Shown here piece by piece: positions 33,830 to 43,870 of a stretch of 64,000 bases of DNA. Origin of the DNA: Ligula intestinalis (Eukaryota; Platyhelminthes; Cestoda; Diphyllobothriidea; Diphyllobothriidae); NCBI GenBank assembly GCA_036362985.1, contig JAYGXS010000009.1, positions 23,896,520 to 23,960,519 of the forward strand, written 5' to 3'. The notes beneath the pieces were generated by a model, which was not told the origin of the DNA, did no database searches, and saw nothing but the letters and a program-made list of their open reading frames with translations. Both the position numbers and the translations under genes were made by a program. Numbering within the stretch: the stretch's first letter is position 1; the number at the start of each line of letters is the position of its first letter.

Positions 33830-34663
33830 TAAGATTCAATGGTTGTAGAAAAGCAACGACATTCTAAGCCTGATAGCAGGCGCTATAGACGCTCTTATGG
33901 CCTTAGCAAAGCAATAAAGTTGCTCAATCTGATCAAAGTCTACTAAAACACAAAATTAGCCAGAGCAAGAGCCCTTGGTGAAGCGTCAGATTCTTTCCCA
34001 TTGACTTGTGGAGTTCGACAAGAGTGCCCACTTCCCCCAATTTTCTTCAACTTGTTGATCGACTGAGTGATATGTCAATTAATTCTACCTGACAGTGGAT
34101 GTGAAATGAGCCCCGAATTCAGAGTACCTGACCTGGAGTGTGCCGATGACATTGTTGTACTTGGTAATACCCCTTAGTCAATACAGCCAACGCTAGACCG
34201 AATCTCTAGCTTCGCCGCAACTGTTGGTTTGACGATTAATATACGCCAGATGAAGTTCCTGACTATGCATCTTGGCACAACACAACCACCGTTTATCAGC
34301 GGTCAACCCATTAAAGAAGTTAGCTGCTACCGCTATTTTGGCTTGAATATGCTAGCGAACGGCCAGGCCAAAGAAGAAACCAAGAAACGAATCGCGCAGG
34401 CTCGAAATGCATTTAGGCTGCTAGCCAGATCACTCTGGTCTCGTTCAGACATCAGCTTACGTACTAAGCTGCTGACATACAAAGAATCAATCAAAGCGAT
34501 GTTAGTATACGCTTGCGAAACATGGCTTTTCAGAAAGGCAGACATCCTATCGCTCCAAGTCTTTAACCGTTGGTGTCTTCGACGCATGACGGGCTCAGTG
34601 TCGGAACGGATTAAACTTGTTAGCCAACGGTTTATTGTAACCACTGAAGGACTCGGCAACTGA
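33830..34663 (+). pseudogene. RTE-like LINE reverse transcriptase relic
   Basis: One reading frame from about 33890 carries FPLTCGVRQECPLPPIFFNL (reverse transcriptase motif, normally RQGCPLSP), DLECADDIVVLG (the YADD catalytic box with Y changed to C), KKRIAQARNAFRLLARSLWS, RTKLLTYKESIKAMLVYACE and VFNRWCLRRM. Frame and order fit RTE/BovB-type LINEs. Defects: in-frame stops after the first and second motifs and the Y-to-C change. The 3' end is interrupted near 34600 by a family T fragment. Only the second half (34229-34663) remains as an open frame. Confidence 0.8.
34598..34660 (+). repeat. Family T fragment at LINE 3' edge
   Basis: The GGAACGGATTAAACTTGTTA segment resembles the left part of family T (AGTTTAATCCGTTCC/GGTTAATTCGTTCC) and interrupts the LINE frame. 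Confidence 0.35.
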
Positions 34664-34994
34664 TAGCAAATTCGGACTGGAGAGACGCATGCCGCACTGA
34701 CCAAGTGGTTTACAGTTTTTAACTATGAACCCAGGATTCAAATTTCCGGCGGATAAAATAGGTTCATGACACAATTCCCCAAAAGGCTAACAAGAATGCT
34801 AAAATAACGCTTTAATATGTCCTGCTTTGCCCAGTGCATGAACCAATCACGAATGCTACTTCCTCCTCCACCCCCTACTTCCTCGTAGTCCAACTTCAAA
34901 AACATGTCAATGGTTCCTGTTTTCTCATTTTCTCTGATGACCGCCTCTTGTATGAAGCGCAGATTAATACAATGATCACACCTTTGCCTTCTTT

Positions 34995-35055
34995 ACATTT
35001 TCTTATTGTCCTAAGATTTCAAACTCCTACAGGAGTTCATCATCAGAGGTAACAG
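34995..35055 (-). repeat. Family M hairpin, hammerhead-like, copy 1
   Basis: On the minus strand CTGATGA (35046-35040) is followed by a strong hairpin AACTCC-TGTA-GGAGTT and then GAAA (35020-35017). CCT before CTGATGA can pair with AGG after it. The bases next to the core do not give the G-C pair expected at the base of stem II, and GAAAC reads GAAAT, so it is degenerate. It is clearly related in layout to family B. Confidence 0.45.
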
Positions 35056-35544
35056 CAGCAAAAAACGCTTTGAACGCAAACGTTCACAGTCATTCGTCAC
35101 AATACGACTCCTCCAACATCGACAAAGAACGCAGCGGAAACAGAAGGAGAAGTAATGACAAACAATGACAGCGAATCTATTTCCCGTCATCAACCCCAGC
35201 CCCCACTCCTCAGGGAAGACGTGGCGCAAATCCAGAGAATCCGAGTCACACCTTACCGGTTAAATTGTACCATGGACTCACACATCTCGTTGAGTATGAT
35301 TGGATCGCGGCATGGAGCCCCCTGACACAATCGGACCAGAGCCTGCTGTCTCCTTCAAACAGATTCGTGGGAGGGGGAGGGCACCCTAATTTGGCAGCAA
35401 CTAATCGTAAGTCAGTAGGGAATAAAACAGGAAGCAGCTTACTAGATTGGGGCGGCTGTGCATTTTAAGACATTGCGGGGTGATAACGCATGACCGGCTG
35501 ATTTGCAACGGAGGGTTCAATCCTCCAACTTAGAAGCACAAATC

Positions 35545-35625
35545 TGACACCCAATCAAACTGAATCCGTGCACTGATTGGCTGCAGGTGACCGAGGACCC
35601 ACGCCGAATCTGGTATACTCCGAGT
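35545..35625 (+). repeat. Family T fragment
   Basis: CAATCAAACTGAATCCGTGC, ACTGATTGGCTGCAGGTGAC and CCGAGGACCCACGCC match the interior of the element at 13661-13934. Confidence 0.6.
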
Positions 35626-36099
35626 TATCAATCGACTTATGAGGAAATTAGAAAGCTGGAATTTCGCTCAGATTCGTTAAATACGTTAGCGGGAATAACT
35701 CATTGGATCAGGACACTGTTGGTAAGACCGGACTATGCGGCAGCGCATCACTGCGGCGCACCTGAATGCGATGATATTAGTTCCATAAAATGCACCCAAG
35801 AGCCTTTAATAAGATAGTAAGCGAGCCCTAAGCTACGCTTGCCACACATTTTGGACGACAGTGATTGGTTAAAATTTGAATAATGGGTTTTGCATCCGCT
35901 ATACTGAACACACATTTTCGGACGACGGTGATTGGTGAAAACCTGAATAAGGGATTTGTCTCAAGCACTCGCGACTAGTTATGACGAGGATTAATTAAGG
36001 GTGAAGAAAAACCGCTTTGTCTCCTTCCTCGTGGATCCCTCTGCTTATTGTTTAGTTTCCTAAAGGAAAATACAAGTGACTGAAAGAGCAAAACCAATT

Positions 36100-37140
36100 A
36101 TGCAAACCGCACTGACCGTGATCTTCAGTTTTCAGCTACAAACCTGAGATTCAAAATCCCGGTCATACGTCATAAATCTATGGAAGGTTGATAAGAAGGC
36201 TAAAACAATGGTTTAATGTGTCCTACCCTGTACCGTGCACTTGTTCCGATACAATACGACTGCCCTCGACATTGAGAAATAAATCGGTGGGAACAGAAAA
36301 TGAAAATCAAGCCCAATTTCTGTTTGTTCGCTGCCATCAGCTAGACCTTCTTCAACCCTCCCCGCTCCCGTGGGGGAGGGTAAGGGGGTGGGGAACACGG
36401 GACAGGAGTCTTTTGATCCTCGGAAATTCGAGTCATACGTCGCAGCATACTTGAGAAGGGAGGGCTGACATCTTTTCGGATTGGTGAAGGACCACTCTCA
36501 GGTTACAGTAATTAATCACAAAGTCGGGGGGGGGAAGAGAACAGGAAGCGGTTTACTAGGCAGTTGTGCGTTATAAGGCGTTGCCGGGTGGTAATACATG
36601 ACTAGTCAATTTTCAACTGTGGGGTTAGTGCCCACCTTCAAGACACAAATCTCTCTGTTAAGGAGGCGAGACCCACCCCCATGCACCCAGGACAGTCGGC
36701 GAAAAGAACAGGCCAGCTGGGTCATGCCCACAGTCAAGCCGCCCACGCTGGGTCATGCCCGCATACAATCTGTCCACGCCATGCTTCGGGCGAATGGGAC
36801 GACCGTCCACACAGCGTGGGCAGTGGCCGCAGTCGAGAAGGTTCCAGAATGCCTAGGGGCGCACCATACGCCATGAATGTTCTAGAAAGACGAGAACCTT
36901 ATAAATACACAAGAGTGGACAAGCTAAAGAACCTCACAAACCCCGCTGTCTTTGTGTGTTATTAGACAAAGCCGTTGCCAACAAAACAGCTCTCTTGATT
37001 AGTTGTATAAAGTGCGCACAAGGGCCTTTAATAAGGTAGTAAGTGGGCCTTACGCTAGGCTAACCACAAATTTTTATACGACGGGGATTAGTTAAAACCT
37101 GAATAAGTGGTTCTGTCTAAAGCAATCGCAGTTGTCTAGG
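36100..37140 (+). repeat. Large repeated segment, copy 2
   Basis: Aligned with 34670-35960 (see there). Copy 2 lacks the family T insertion and holds an extra GC-rich insert near 36680-36880 with repeated GGGTCATGCCC motifs. Confidence 0.55.
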
Positions 37141-37685
37141 TTGGAGACAAACAGATTTTAAGAAGGTGATAGGCAAGCAGGGCCAATGTGCAGGTTCCTA
37201 CTTTATTCAGCCTTGATATGGACATGGAGCTACTTATGCAAGCTCGAGTAGCTTGTCTAACAGAAGGCATTCATTAGTTAAAATGAACTACGTTTCTTCG
37301 CGCACAGCCGTTCACTCCTATTAGTCACCGTTACATGTGAGAGACGGTCGGAGTGTCAACCATTACTGTGCTTTTTTAGTCTAAAAACTAGCAAACCGGT
37401 AAGCCGTAGCAACGGGAGGCAGTTACTACCAAAGCAGAACGCATTTAGCGTCCAATTTGTGGTTCGGATTTTCCATATATGCGAAGACGGGTTGGTCACG
37501 AATGCTGAAATTTGACCGCAAAGGAAACCAACGCTGGGTGGTGCGGGGCTGGGAAATGTCTTGAACGCCAATTGTTTGAAAAGGTCATGCATAATCCAAC
37601 ATAGTATCGGAACCAGTTAACATTTGTTGGAAAACCGAGAAAAATACTTTCATTTAGAGGAGAAGACTTGTCCAGGACGAGATCA
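37141..37685. other. No recognised feature; partial match to 38190-38310
   Basis: GTTAAAATGAACTACGT...CAGCCGTTCAC...GTCACCGTTACATGTGA near 37277-37340 recurs at about 38184-38250 (GTTAAAATGGACTACGTCTC, CATGTGAAAGGCGGTCGGAG). This is a dispersed direct repeat of about 150 bp of unknown class. Confidence 0.45.
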
Positions 37686-37689
37686 GTTG

Positions 37690-37745
37690 GTTTATTGTCC
37701 CGAGTTTTAAAATTCTAACAGGAGTTTATCACCAGAGGTAAGGAA
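37690..37745 (-). repeat. Family M hairpin, copy 2
   Basis: Minus strand: ACCTCTGGTGATAAACTCCTGTTAG (first 20 nt diagnostic) then AAAACTCGGGACAATAAAC. CTGATGA reads CTGGTGA and GAAAC reads AAAAC; both changes would break a ribozyme core. Confidence 0.4.
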
Positions 37746-37864
37746 CAGCGATGAAAAATGCAATTATAGGGGTATACACCGATCAACGGTCAGTGAAATG
37801 CGTCTGGAAGTGACTGTGCAGTGCTCTGTACGCCGGCACCAAATCTATACTTCGACTGATTTAG

Positions 37865-37912
37865 TACCCTGAACTCTTATAAGAGTTTGAAAACTCAGGA
37901 CAGTAAAGCAAC
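37865..37912 (+). repeat. Family M hairpin, copy 3
   Basis: Plus strand: CCTGAACTCTTATAAGAGTT (perfect hairpin) then TGAAAACTCAGGACAGTAAA. The TGATGA part is missing, leaving the stem II hairpin and the GAAA...CAGG side. Confidence 0.4.
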
Positions 37913-38544
37913 CGTTCCGGTGTTCATATTTAAATGTTATAACGAGCAAGCTGTTATGCGACCGCTTCGTACTCAGACAACATAGTCGATAAACTCTACA
38001 TGTATCGGCCTACGAACAAATGATATTAAGCCACCGCATAGATGTCTGGGTATCCAAATTAATAACATCCTTTTCTTTGGTTTACGATAGGATGCAAGGC
38101 TCTGAGACGTAATATTCGGTCGGCTCAGGAACGATATGCTATATATATGGGACATGATTTCAGAAATTATTAAGTGCACGACATGGTTAAAATGGACTAC
38201 GTCTCGTCGCACGCAGCCGTTCACCGCCTATTAGTCACTGTTGCATGTGAAAGGCGGTCGGAGTGTCGACCACTACAGTGTTTTTGTTTAGCCTGAAAAC
38301 TAACGAACCAGTAAGTTGTATCAACCGGAGACAGCTACCACCATGGTCATGACTGGGGCATTATTTTTTGAGGTCATACCCGAAATTTAAATTAAAATTT
38401 GAGTTAAAGACAACCAACTACTATGGAATAACCACGTAATGTGCATTCTAAAAACAAGTATTACTGCAAGCAGTATAAATACTACTTAGCGAAGAAGTTA
38501 TAGCGTACGCCGACATAGGCGCTAGCTAAGAGCCCATACACGTG

Positions 38545-38672
38545 TTTTATCAATCATACCCAACCTTAAGTGTTGCGGTATCCAAGGCTCGAACCCAAAA
38601 CCTTGTTGGTTAGAAGCCCAACGCACTGAGTACTGCGCCACGGGCTCATTGCCTTACCAGTTTCGATCGGAA
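38545..38672 (-). repeat. SINE family A, head region
   Basis: Minus strand: the leader CGATCGAAACTGGTAAGGCA, the A-box GAGCCCGTGGCGCAGTACTC and the B-box GGGTTCGAGCCTTGG are all present. The body is truncated after AGGTTGGGTATGATTG. It has one of the best preserved tRNA-like heads. Confidence 0.7.
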
Positions 38673-38924
38673 AGCTGAACAATGGTAGATGGACGCGCAC
38701 AGGTCGGATGGTGAAGTACTACAACTGCTACTTCCTGGTCAGTGAGATATTTCCAACAGTGTACTCGATGCAACTCCGACGATGAACAGTTCCGAGCGTC
38801 CAAAATATTTTTTAGAGGCGGTGGAATTACATACAACTGACACATGTAAAAGAGATAAGTAGTTGCAATAAGACTTGGCTGTGCGAAAAAAAACCTGAAA
38901 TAGCAGTGCGCGAGAAATGAGACC

Positions 38925-39178
38925 AAAGACAGGGCGGGACACGTGAGCTTTCTTAACGATCGGTGAACGTTCATCGACCGGTGTCAATAACTCCCAATCT
39001 AAACCGGCAAGAGAACGAACTCGTAACTCAGCGGTTAGGGTGGTATACTCTGATCGAAAAGGTCGCGGGTTCAAGCCTCGGATGGTGCAGCAGTTGGGGT
39101 TGGGTATGACTGGCTGACGACGGTTACTAGGCCAGAAAATGGGCATCCCAGTCTCCCCTTTGTCTTTTCCAGCAATAA
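38925..39178 (+). repeat. SINE family A with preceding tail
   Basis: A tail (GCGGGACACGTGAGCTTTCT...GTGAACGTTCATCG, to 38976) and a linker AATCTAAACCGGCAAGAGAA are followed by the head (CGTAACTCAGCGGTTAGGG), B-box CGGGTTCAAGCC, body GACTGGCTGACGACGGTTAC and end CCCTTTGTCTTTTCCAGC. The tail-linker-head order matches 30185-30430. Confidence 0.75.
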
Positions 39179-39227
39179 TATATACAAAAGAGGCGAAAAT
39201 GCCTGATATGCGACAATAGCAAAAACG

Positions 39228-39335
39228 TGTCTGCTGTTACTGTCTCTGAGGATGAATCCGGAACGGACTTAAAAACGTCAGGTGAATAAAATGCTTGTCC
39301 CAACGATCACATCTACTTCTCCCAACAGCTGATAT
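39228..39335 (+). repeat. Family B hammerhead-like repeat, copy B4
   Basis: TGTCT then CTGAGGA (39246-39252), a TCCG-GAA-CGGA hairpin, AAAAC and GTC-AGGTGAATAAAA, then TTGTCCCAACGATCACATC. TGTCT can pair with AGGTG (with G-U pairs) as stem I. The core has two changes (CTGATGA to CTGAGGA, GAAAC to AAAAC). Confidence 0.6.
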
Positions 39336-39509
39336 GTTCACTATAAATGCACAAGAATCATCGAAACCTAAGCTCGAATACAAGCGCCTTAGAATTCTGG
39401 GGTAAGGCTCCCGCAGGGGACGCCGGAAGAAGAAAGCTCCGCGTAAGGCTAAAAGTTAAGTTGGTCGCCCACCTCAGATACGGGACCGAGGGTATTAGTT
39501 TAGTTCATT

Positions 39510-39645
39510 GTCGGTATTTAAGTATATTTTTCGTGTGTATCATAGCCCGAAGAAGAAGAGGGAACAATTTCATGGACCGAAGAACATTTTGACTGACGTT
39601 TCAGAAGCACACTCGCATCCATTGTCAGAGTATCGTGCTTACTCC
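39510..39645 (-). repeat. Family B repeat, copy B5
   Basis: Minus strand: ACTCTGACAATGGATGCGAG, GTGCTTCTGAAACGTCAGTC, then GGTCCATGAAATTGTTCC and a CTCTTCTTCTTCGG tail. It belongs to the same subfamily as B1 and B6 and lacks CUGAUGA. Confidence 0.6.
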
Positions 39646-39892
39646 TCCGTGGGCCTTCAATTAATCCGTCTTGCCGCTGGTCTCGTGTTATATCCGTGCT
39701 CACTGCATGTGCGTTCGCCCGCCTGGTTGGCTACGATGTTTTTGCGGGTGCGCGTCCCCTTTGTTCCCTGCGTCACTAGCGTGCTTGCCGCGGCGTCAGC
39801 TTGCATACTGGCCTTTCCCCCGCCCGGCGGTGGATCGATCAGCCGTTAGTTTTCGCTCGCAGTGTTATCGCCTTCACCGGCGGAGGAGGAAG

Positions 39893-39995
39893 CACGGTAC
39901 TCTGACGATGGAGGCAAGTGTACTTTTTAAACGTCAGTCAAATTATACTTCGGTCCATGGAATTGCCCACCCTTCTTCTTCCTCTTCGGCAGATG
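39893..39995 (+). repeat. Family B repeat, copy B6
   Basis: Plus strand: ACTCTGACGATGGAGGCAAG, TTTTTAAACGTCAGTCAAAT, GGTCCATGGAATTGCCCACC and a CTTCTTCTTCCTCTTC tail. It is in opposite orientation to B5, about 250 bp away. Confidence 0.6.
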
Positions 39996-40209
39996 ATACA
40001 CACGATAGGATGTCTGGGCCCCAAATCTTCGCGCACAGTAAGTATATTTATCTGACGTTGGCGGCTTCTAACTAAACAAAGTTAAAATTAACCTACTAAA
40101 TTAGATAAACTAAAACAAAACTAATAAAACTGAACGTGGCCATGCGCATAATTCCAGGGTAAATATTCCCGTGTCCCTACCATAGCACTAGCCCCACCGT
40201 ACACCTAAA

Positions 40210-40385
40210 CCGCAGCCCTAAGCTTAGCTTACTTGATACGGCTGTGATCTAGCCAACCTCAATGATGTAACGGACGGTATCCCTCCACGCGTGACGATTG
40301 GCGGCAGCGAGTCTGGAAAACTTCACCCAGTCTCTTCTCCAGCGACGGAGACCGAAGTTCCAAGAACCACATGAGCATGTCTACT
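40210..40385 (+). repeat. Family O repeat, copy 3
   Basis: Shares TTACTTGATACGGCTGTGAT, CAACCTCAATGATGTAACGG and CTTCTCCAGCGACGGAGACC with the arms at 14.7 and 15.3 kb. It is a single copy here, without an inverted partner. Confidence 0.6.
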
Positions 40386-40389
40386 TACC

Positions 40390-40530
40390 GTAGCCCTAAT
40401 CAAAACCCTAACCCTTAAGTTCACACTAGATCTAACCCTAACCACGACCGTAAACTTAATCCAAATTTTCTCTGGAATGTGGCGCTAGGAGATTTGCATT
40501 GCGGACTGTTCTTATTCTCATGTCCTGGTT
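40390..40530 (+). repeat. CCCTAA-rich family Q repeat
   Basis: Irregular ACCCTAACCC motifs are followed by a GCATTGCGGACTG...TTCTCATGTCCTGG segment that recurs inverted at 55860-56060 (CATGAGAACGGAAATCGGCC). The shared flank shows this is a dispersed repeat, not a telomere end. Confidence 0.5.
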
Positions 40531-41215
40531 AAGGGGCGACTTAAGTCAACCATACGGAATTGCGTGCAGACGAGCGACCCAATCGCTAATAGATCGGAGC
40601 TGTCCTTGGGACATAATTAGCGTTACACTCAGCGACATGCCCGACTGGGCGCCACGTCATAGTAACCCGAAGTGAAAATTGCCCACTTAATGTCAACAGC
40701 AGACTGCCCAGCTCATTAAATGTCCAGATCGAAATTACCGGCACATATTTGAGGTTGTTTTTTATTTATTTGAAGCACAGAAAGAGGTCTACTAAAGGCG
40801 ACTCTACCGAGAGCGTCCTGACAAGTGCATTTCTAGACTACTTATGGCGATTAGAACGGGGTTGACAGATGGTAGGAGGCACAAATACACCTGATAGCTG
40901 CAGCAAATGAAAGCAGTTGTGGTCCTCTAGAAGGTGGCTGGTTTTCCTACAAAAATGCAGCGCTTCAAAGTCTGCTATTAATCGGAGTGAGTAGAAACCT
41001 TGTCCCGGGGTAACGGAAGCGATTATGTAAGTAAATAATGGCTCACGATGACGCCGCATGGTTATGTAACCTACAGCGAATCCAGATAGGGAGAAACCCA
41101 CGAGGAACGCACTGTGGCCCTACGCATACTGGTTGAGCCCAAAAAATCCAGCTTCTAGAAAATCGTCGATGTTAATAAATTCGGTCCTGCCTACTTTCTA
41201 AAACAATTTGTTAAT
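40531..41215. other. No recognised feature
   Basis: No supported gene or repeat. Confidence 0.4.
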
Positions 41216-42016
41216 TTAAATTTGTGTAAGAGATATTAGATCTACCCGTGGAAAGCAGAGCCGATTTAAAAAAGATGTGGGACTTGCCGAAAATGCGCTC
41301 GTTTGGGGAACAAAAGTCGGCTTGTTTGAGGGTAATCCTGTAGGAGCTGTGAGATGTGAAGATTTTCGTGGGGGCACGGCCGGACTAGCTCCACCAGCAG
41401 GCAGCCCCAGAGAACTACTGGTTGCGGTTGCCCTGCGGACACGAGCTTCGCGTTCTCTATCGCTAGACGAATAGGCTGAAAAACGTCTAAATCCAGCTGC
41501 TGTGGTGTCAGCCTGCTTCTGCTCGGTCGACTCTTCCATTCTGTCAGCCGGCACAGGCTCAGCGACTGGCACGGGTGCTGATGACTTGGCTGGCGCAGTC
41601 GATGTTCTCATTAATACGTGCAGATATCTCCCTGGTTCGACGACGGCCAGCAGCGTCACCCCGGTGATGATGACTAAGCCGACTGCTGTGGACTGGTCGC
41701 AGTAACAATGAGGCAGTGGTGCCTGCCGGCGATGACAACCACGCGAACCGATCTCGAGTCAATGATGCAGACAGAGAGCGCGCGGGCGAGCGAGCGAGCG
41801 AGCGAGAAAGACGGAACGGCAGGGAGACGCGTGCGCACGCGTGCGTGCGTGCGTTAATGCGGGTACCAGTTGATTGGGTAGGCCAATGAGCGTCAAGGCG
41901 GCAGGTGATTGGCTGATACGCACCTGCACTGAATGGCTGGCTTTATGGGCAAAGGTCAGGACGAGGCCGAGTGCGAATGCGACTGTTCGACCGGCAGGGC
42001 GGCTGGACCAGCTCAA
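41216..42016 (-). CDS. Candidate two-exon gene, about 189 aa, unknown function
   Basis: Minus strand. Exon 1 (42016-41924) opens with ATG and encodes 31 residues starting MSWSSRPAGR with a hydrophobic core TVAFALGLVLTFA. It ends CAG followed by a GTGCGT donor. Exon 2 (41692-41216) follows an acceptor CGACCAG in the same phase and encodes STAVGLVIITGVTLLAVV, a likely membrane segment. A long Ser/Pro/Ala-rich tail follows, ending at a TAA at 41216. The intron would be 231 nt. No domain is recognised. The region is GC-rich, so long ORFs on both strands are expected, and the splice sites were picked by eye. An in-frame stop precedes exon 2, so the exon cannot stand alone from an ATG before the membrane segment. 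Confidence 0.2.
41786..41806. repeat. (GAGC)n microsatellite
   Basis: About five GAGC/GCGA units, followed by a GTGC/GCGT-rich stretch to about 41853. Confidence 0.85.
41872..41912. promoter_or_regulatory. Cluster of three CCAAT boxes in GC-rich island
   Basis: GATTGG at 41872-41877, CCAAT at 41883-41887 and GATTGG at 41907-41912 lie within about 40 bp in GC-rich DNA. Closely spaced CCAAT boxes are typical of eukaryotic promoters. Which strand they would serve is not clear; they fall inside the intron of the candidate minus-strand gene, which argues against one of the two calls. Confidence 0.3.
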
Positions 42017-42099
42017 GCTCGCTCGCGCGAGCGCGCTGGGGCTCCTGTTAGCGTCTTCAGTAGACGGTATATTTTCCCTGTTTTTGCGTTAAAGCCCAC

Positions 42100-42996
42100 A
42101 GCAGCTGATGCTGCGAACTAACGCTTCGTTCTTGTTGGAATAATCAACCAGTTAGATGCCCCAACTCTTGTCACGTCATTATTCATTCGCCGGAATAAAT
42201 TATCACCGTTATAAACCGTTATTTCACTCATCCTCGAACGAACGATCGAATTTAAGATAACCAGCTCCCTTTCTCGTTTTAGAGGTTCGGTTAAGGAAGT
42301 TGTTTATATGGTCTCTTCGACACATCCGAATAAGTAAGTCTGGGTACCGAATCTGCTTGGAAATCTGACAGACCTTCCATTCATACTGGAGCATGCGGAA
42401 CTTAAATACAACTATCCACTGGAAGGCGCTAGCGGTGGGTGTGTTTTATGCCAACGTTTTGATCAAGAAGGAACTGACATACTTTGCCGGCCTCCGAATA
42501 AAAAAAAATAACCTGATTATAGAGCAGGCCAGCCTAATTTCGCCTCCTTGATCGCCACGGTAATTAGTTTATTTTCGTAGGCGTATTTCCAGAAAACCAA
42601 CGACGTTGGGTTAAACTTGCGATTGAAATGAATAAGACCACGCTTTCTGAACTAGGCTGTCGGAATTACTCATGTACTGCGCCTATTTTCGACACTTCCT
42701 CTGTCTAAGACGTTTTCCAACCCCATTTGCATAATTTGGGTGATCTACCGCAAAACTAAAATTGTGAAATATATTTTCGATAAAGAAATATTACGTAAGT
42801 AGAATTGCAACATAAAGTAGCATCTAGCCTGATCACAAAAAATATTTCAGTCACGTTAGGATACCGGCATTTGAACAAGCGTCTTTTCGGTCGTTTTTAA
42901 AAACCATCTCTGTATAAAGTGGCTAATTGAGTAGTGCGTATGCAATTTTTTGTCATGGCCAAAGTGTTTCCGCCCTTCAAACTGTCCTGCTCCTCG
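42100..42996. other. No recognised feature
   Basis: No supported gene or repeat. Confidence 0.4.
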
Positions 42997-43045
42997 TTGG
43001 GTAACGTGCACCGCTCACTAACGGAACTCACTCGGCCCGCTGGAA
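42997..43045 (-). repeat. SINE family A, 3'-end fragment
   Basis: GTGCACCGCTCACTAACGGA and ACTCACTCGGCCCGCTGG match the SINE tail. Confidence 0.6.
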
Positions 43046-43261
43046 TCCAGAGACCCATAATTGTCCACCGATTCAGATTAGCGCTGGAATGGATAATTCG
43101 TAGGGAGGGATTGCAATCTTTATTAGGATGCCATTGCTGTATTTTTGCATACCTAATGCACAAGAGGGAAACCATTCCCGATGCAGGGAGAGTCGTTAAC
43201 TGCCATAGGTACGCAATGGTATATCGACTGCATTCCACAATGCTACAACTCTCTGTGTACG

Positions 43262-43365
43262 AATCACCCGTTTCTGCTGATGGGTTTCTAGAGGGGATCC
43301 GAAACGTTAGGCAAATAAAACAATTGTCCCAGCGATCACATCTACCGCTTCTCAACAAGACGATG
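43262..43365 (+). repeat. Family B hammerhead-like repeat, copy B7
   Basis: CTGATGG (43277-43283), a GGTTTC...GGATCC imperfect stem, GAAAC (43301-43305), then GTTAGGCAAATAAAACAATT and TTGTCCCAGCGATCACATCT. GAAAC is intact; CTGATGA has one change. Confidence 0.6.
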
Positions 43366-43589
43366 GGGGGAGGCAACGGCTCTCACGGCCTGCATATATC
43401 TTCCTTGACTCTATGTTACTTCGAGTGAGAACTTATGGTCGGCTCGAGGAGTAAACAGCTCCCACCAGATTTCAGCTGGAGTCACTTCTACTTAATGCTA
43501 TCAAGGCTGAACTTGGAAGGTTTGACCGTCGTTAACGCCGAGGTCCACTGGGTGTCCCATAGCAAGTCGGGTCAAGGACGGTGACTTGT

Positions 43590-43870
43590 GCGGTAATTAG
43601 ATTATAGTGAAAGGAGACTTGCACGGCATCTACCGCACCCATCCTCCCAGTTGGTGAGGGCGCTGGTGGCCGTCGCCATTCCATCTAGCTCGCATCCCAG
43701 CTCAGTGGGACTGCCAGGACGACCACGTCATGTGGGAGCCAATGCAGATTGAATCTCAGACCACTGGGTGGTCACTCCACACAAAAACACACTGGGTTGA
43801 CAGTTGACGGCCTTCCGAGCCGCGGCTTCCAGCGCACCGGGATAGCGTCAAGCGCGCTTCAGATGGTTTA
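43590..43870. repeat. Composite repeat with family G and D segments
   Basis: 43595-43660 (AGACTTGCACGGCATCTACC...) is the reverse of 56210-56265. 43805-43870 (CGAGCCGCGGCTTCCAGCGC...GGGATAGCGTC) matches the family D arm near 54705-54745, more diverged. This links families G and D. Confidence 0.5.

Larger units (their letters stand above)
34670..35960 (+). repeat. Large repeated segment, copy 1
   Basis: Matches 36100-37140 in order: CCGCACTGACC, AACC-AGATTCAAA, GGCTAA-A-AATG-TTTAAT-TGTCCT, AATACGACT, AAAACAGGAAGC-G-TTACTAG, and TAATAAG-TAGTAAG-G-GCC near 35810. Copy 1 contains a family T piece at 35545-35625. The class is unknown, there is no ORF, and the copies are in direct orientation about 1.3 kb apart. 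Confidence 0.55.

Noticed and set aside
40380..40460. Telomere repeat array
   Set aside because: CCCTAA motifs are irregular and share a unique flank with another internal copy, so it is an interspersed repeat.
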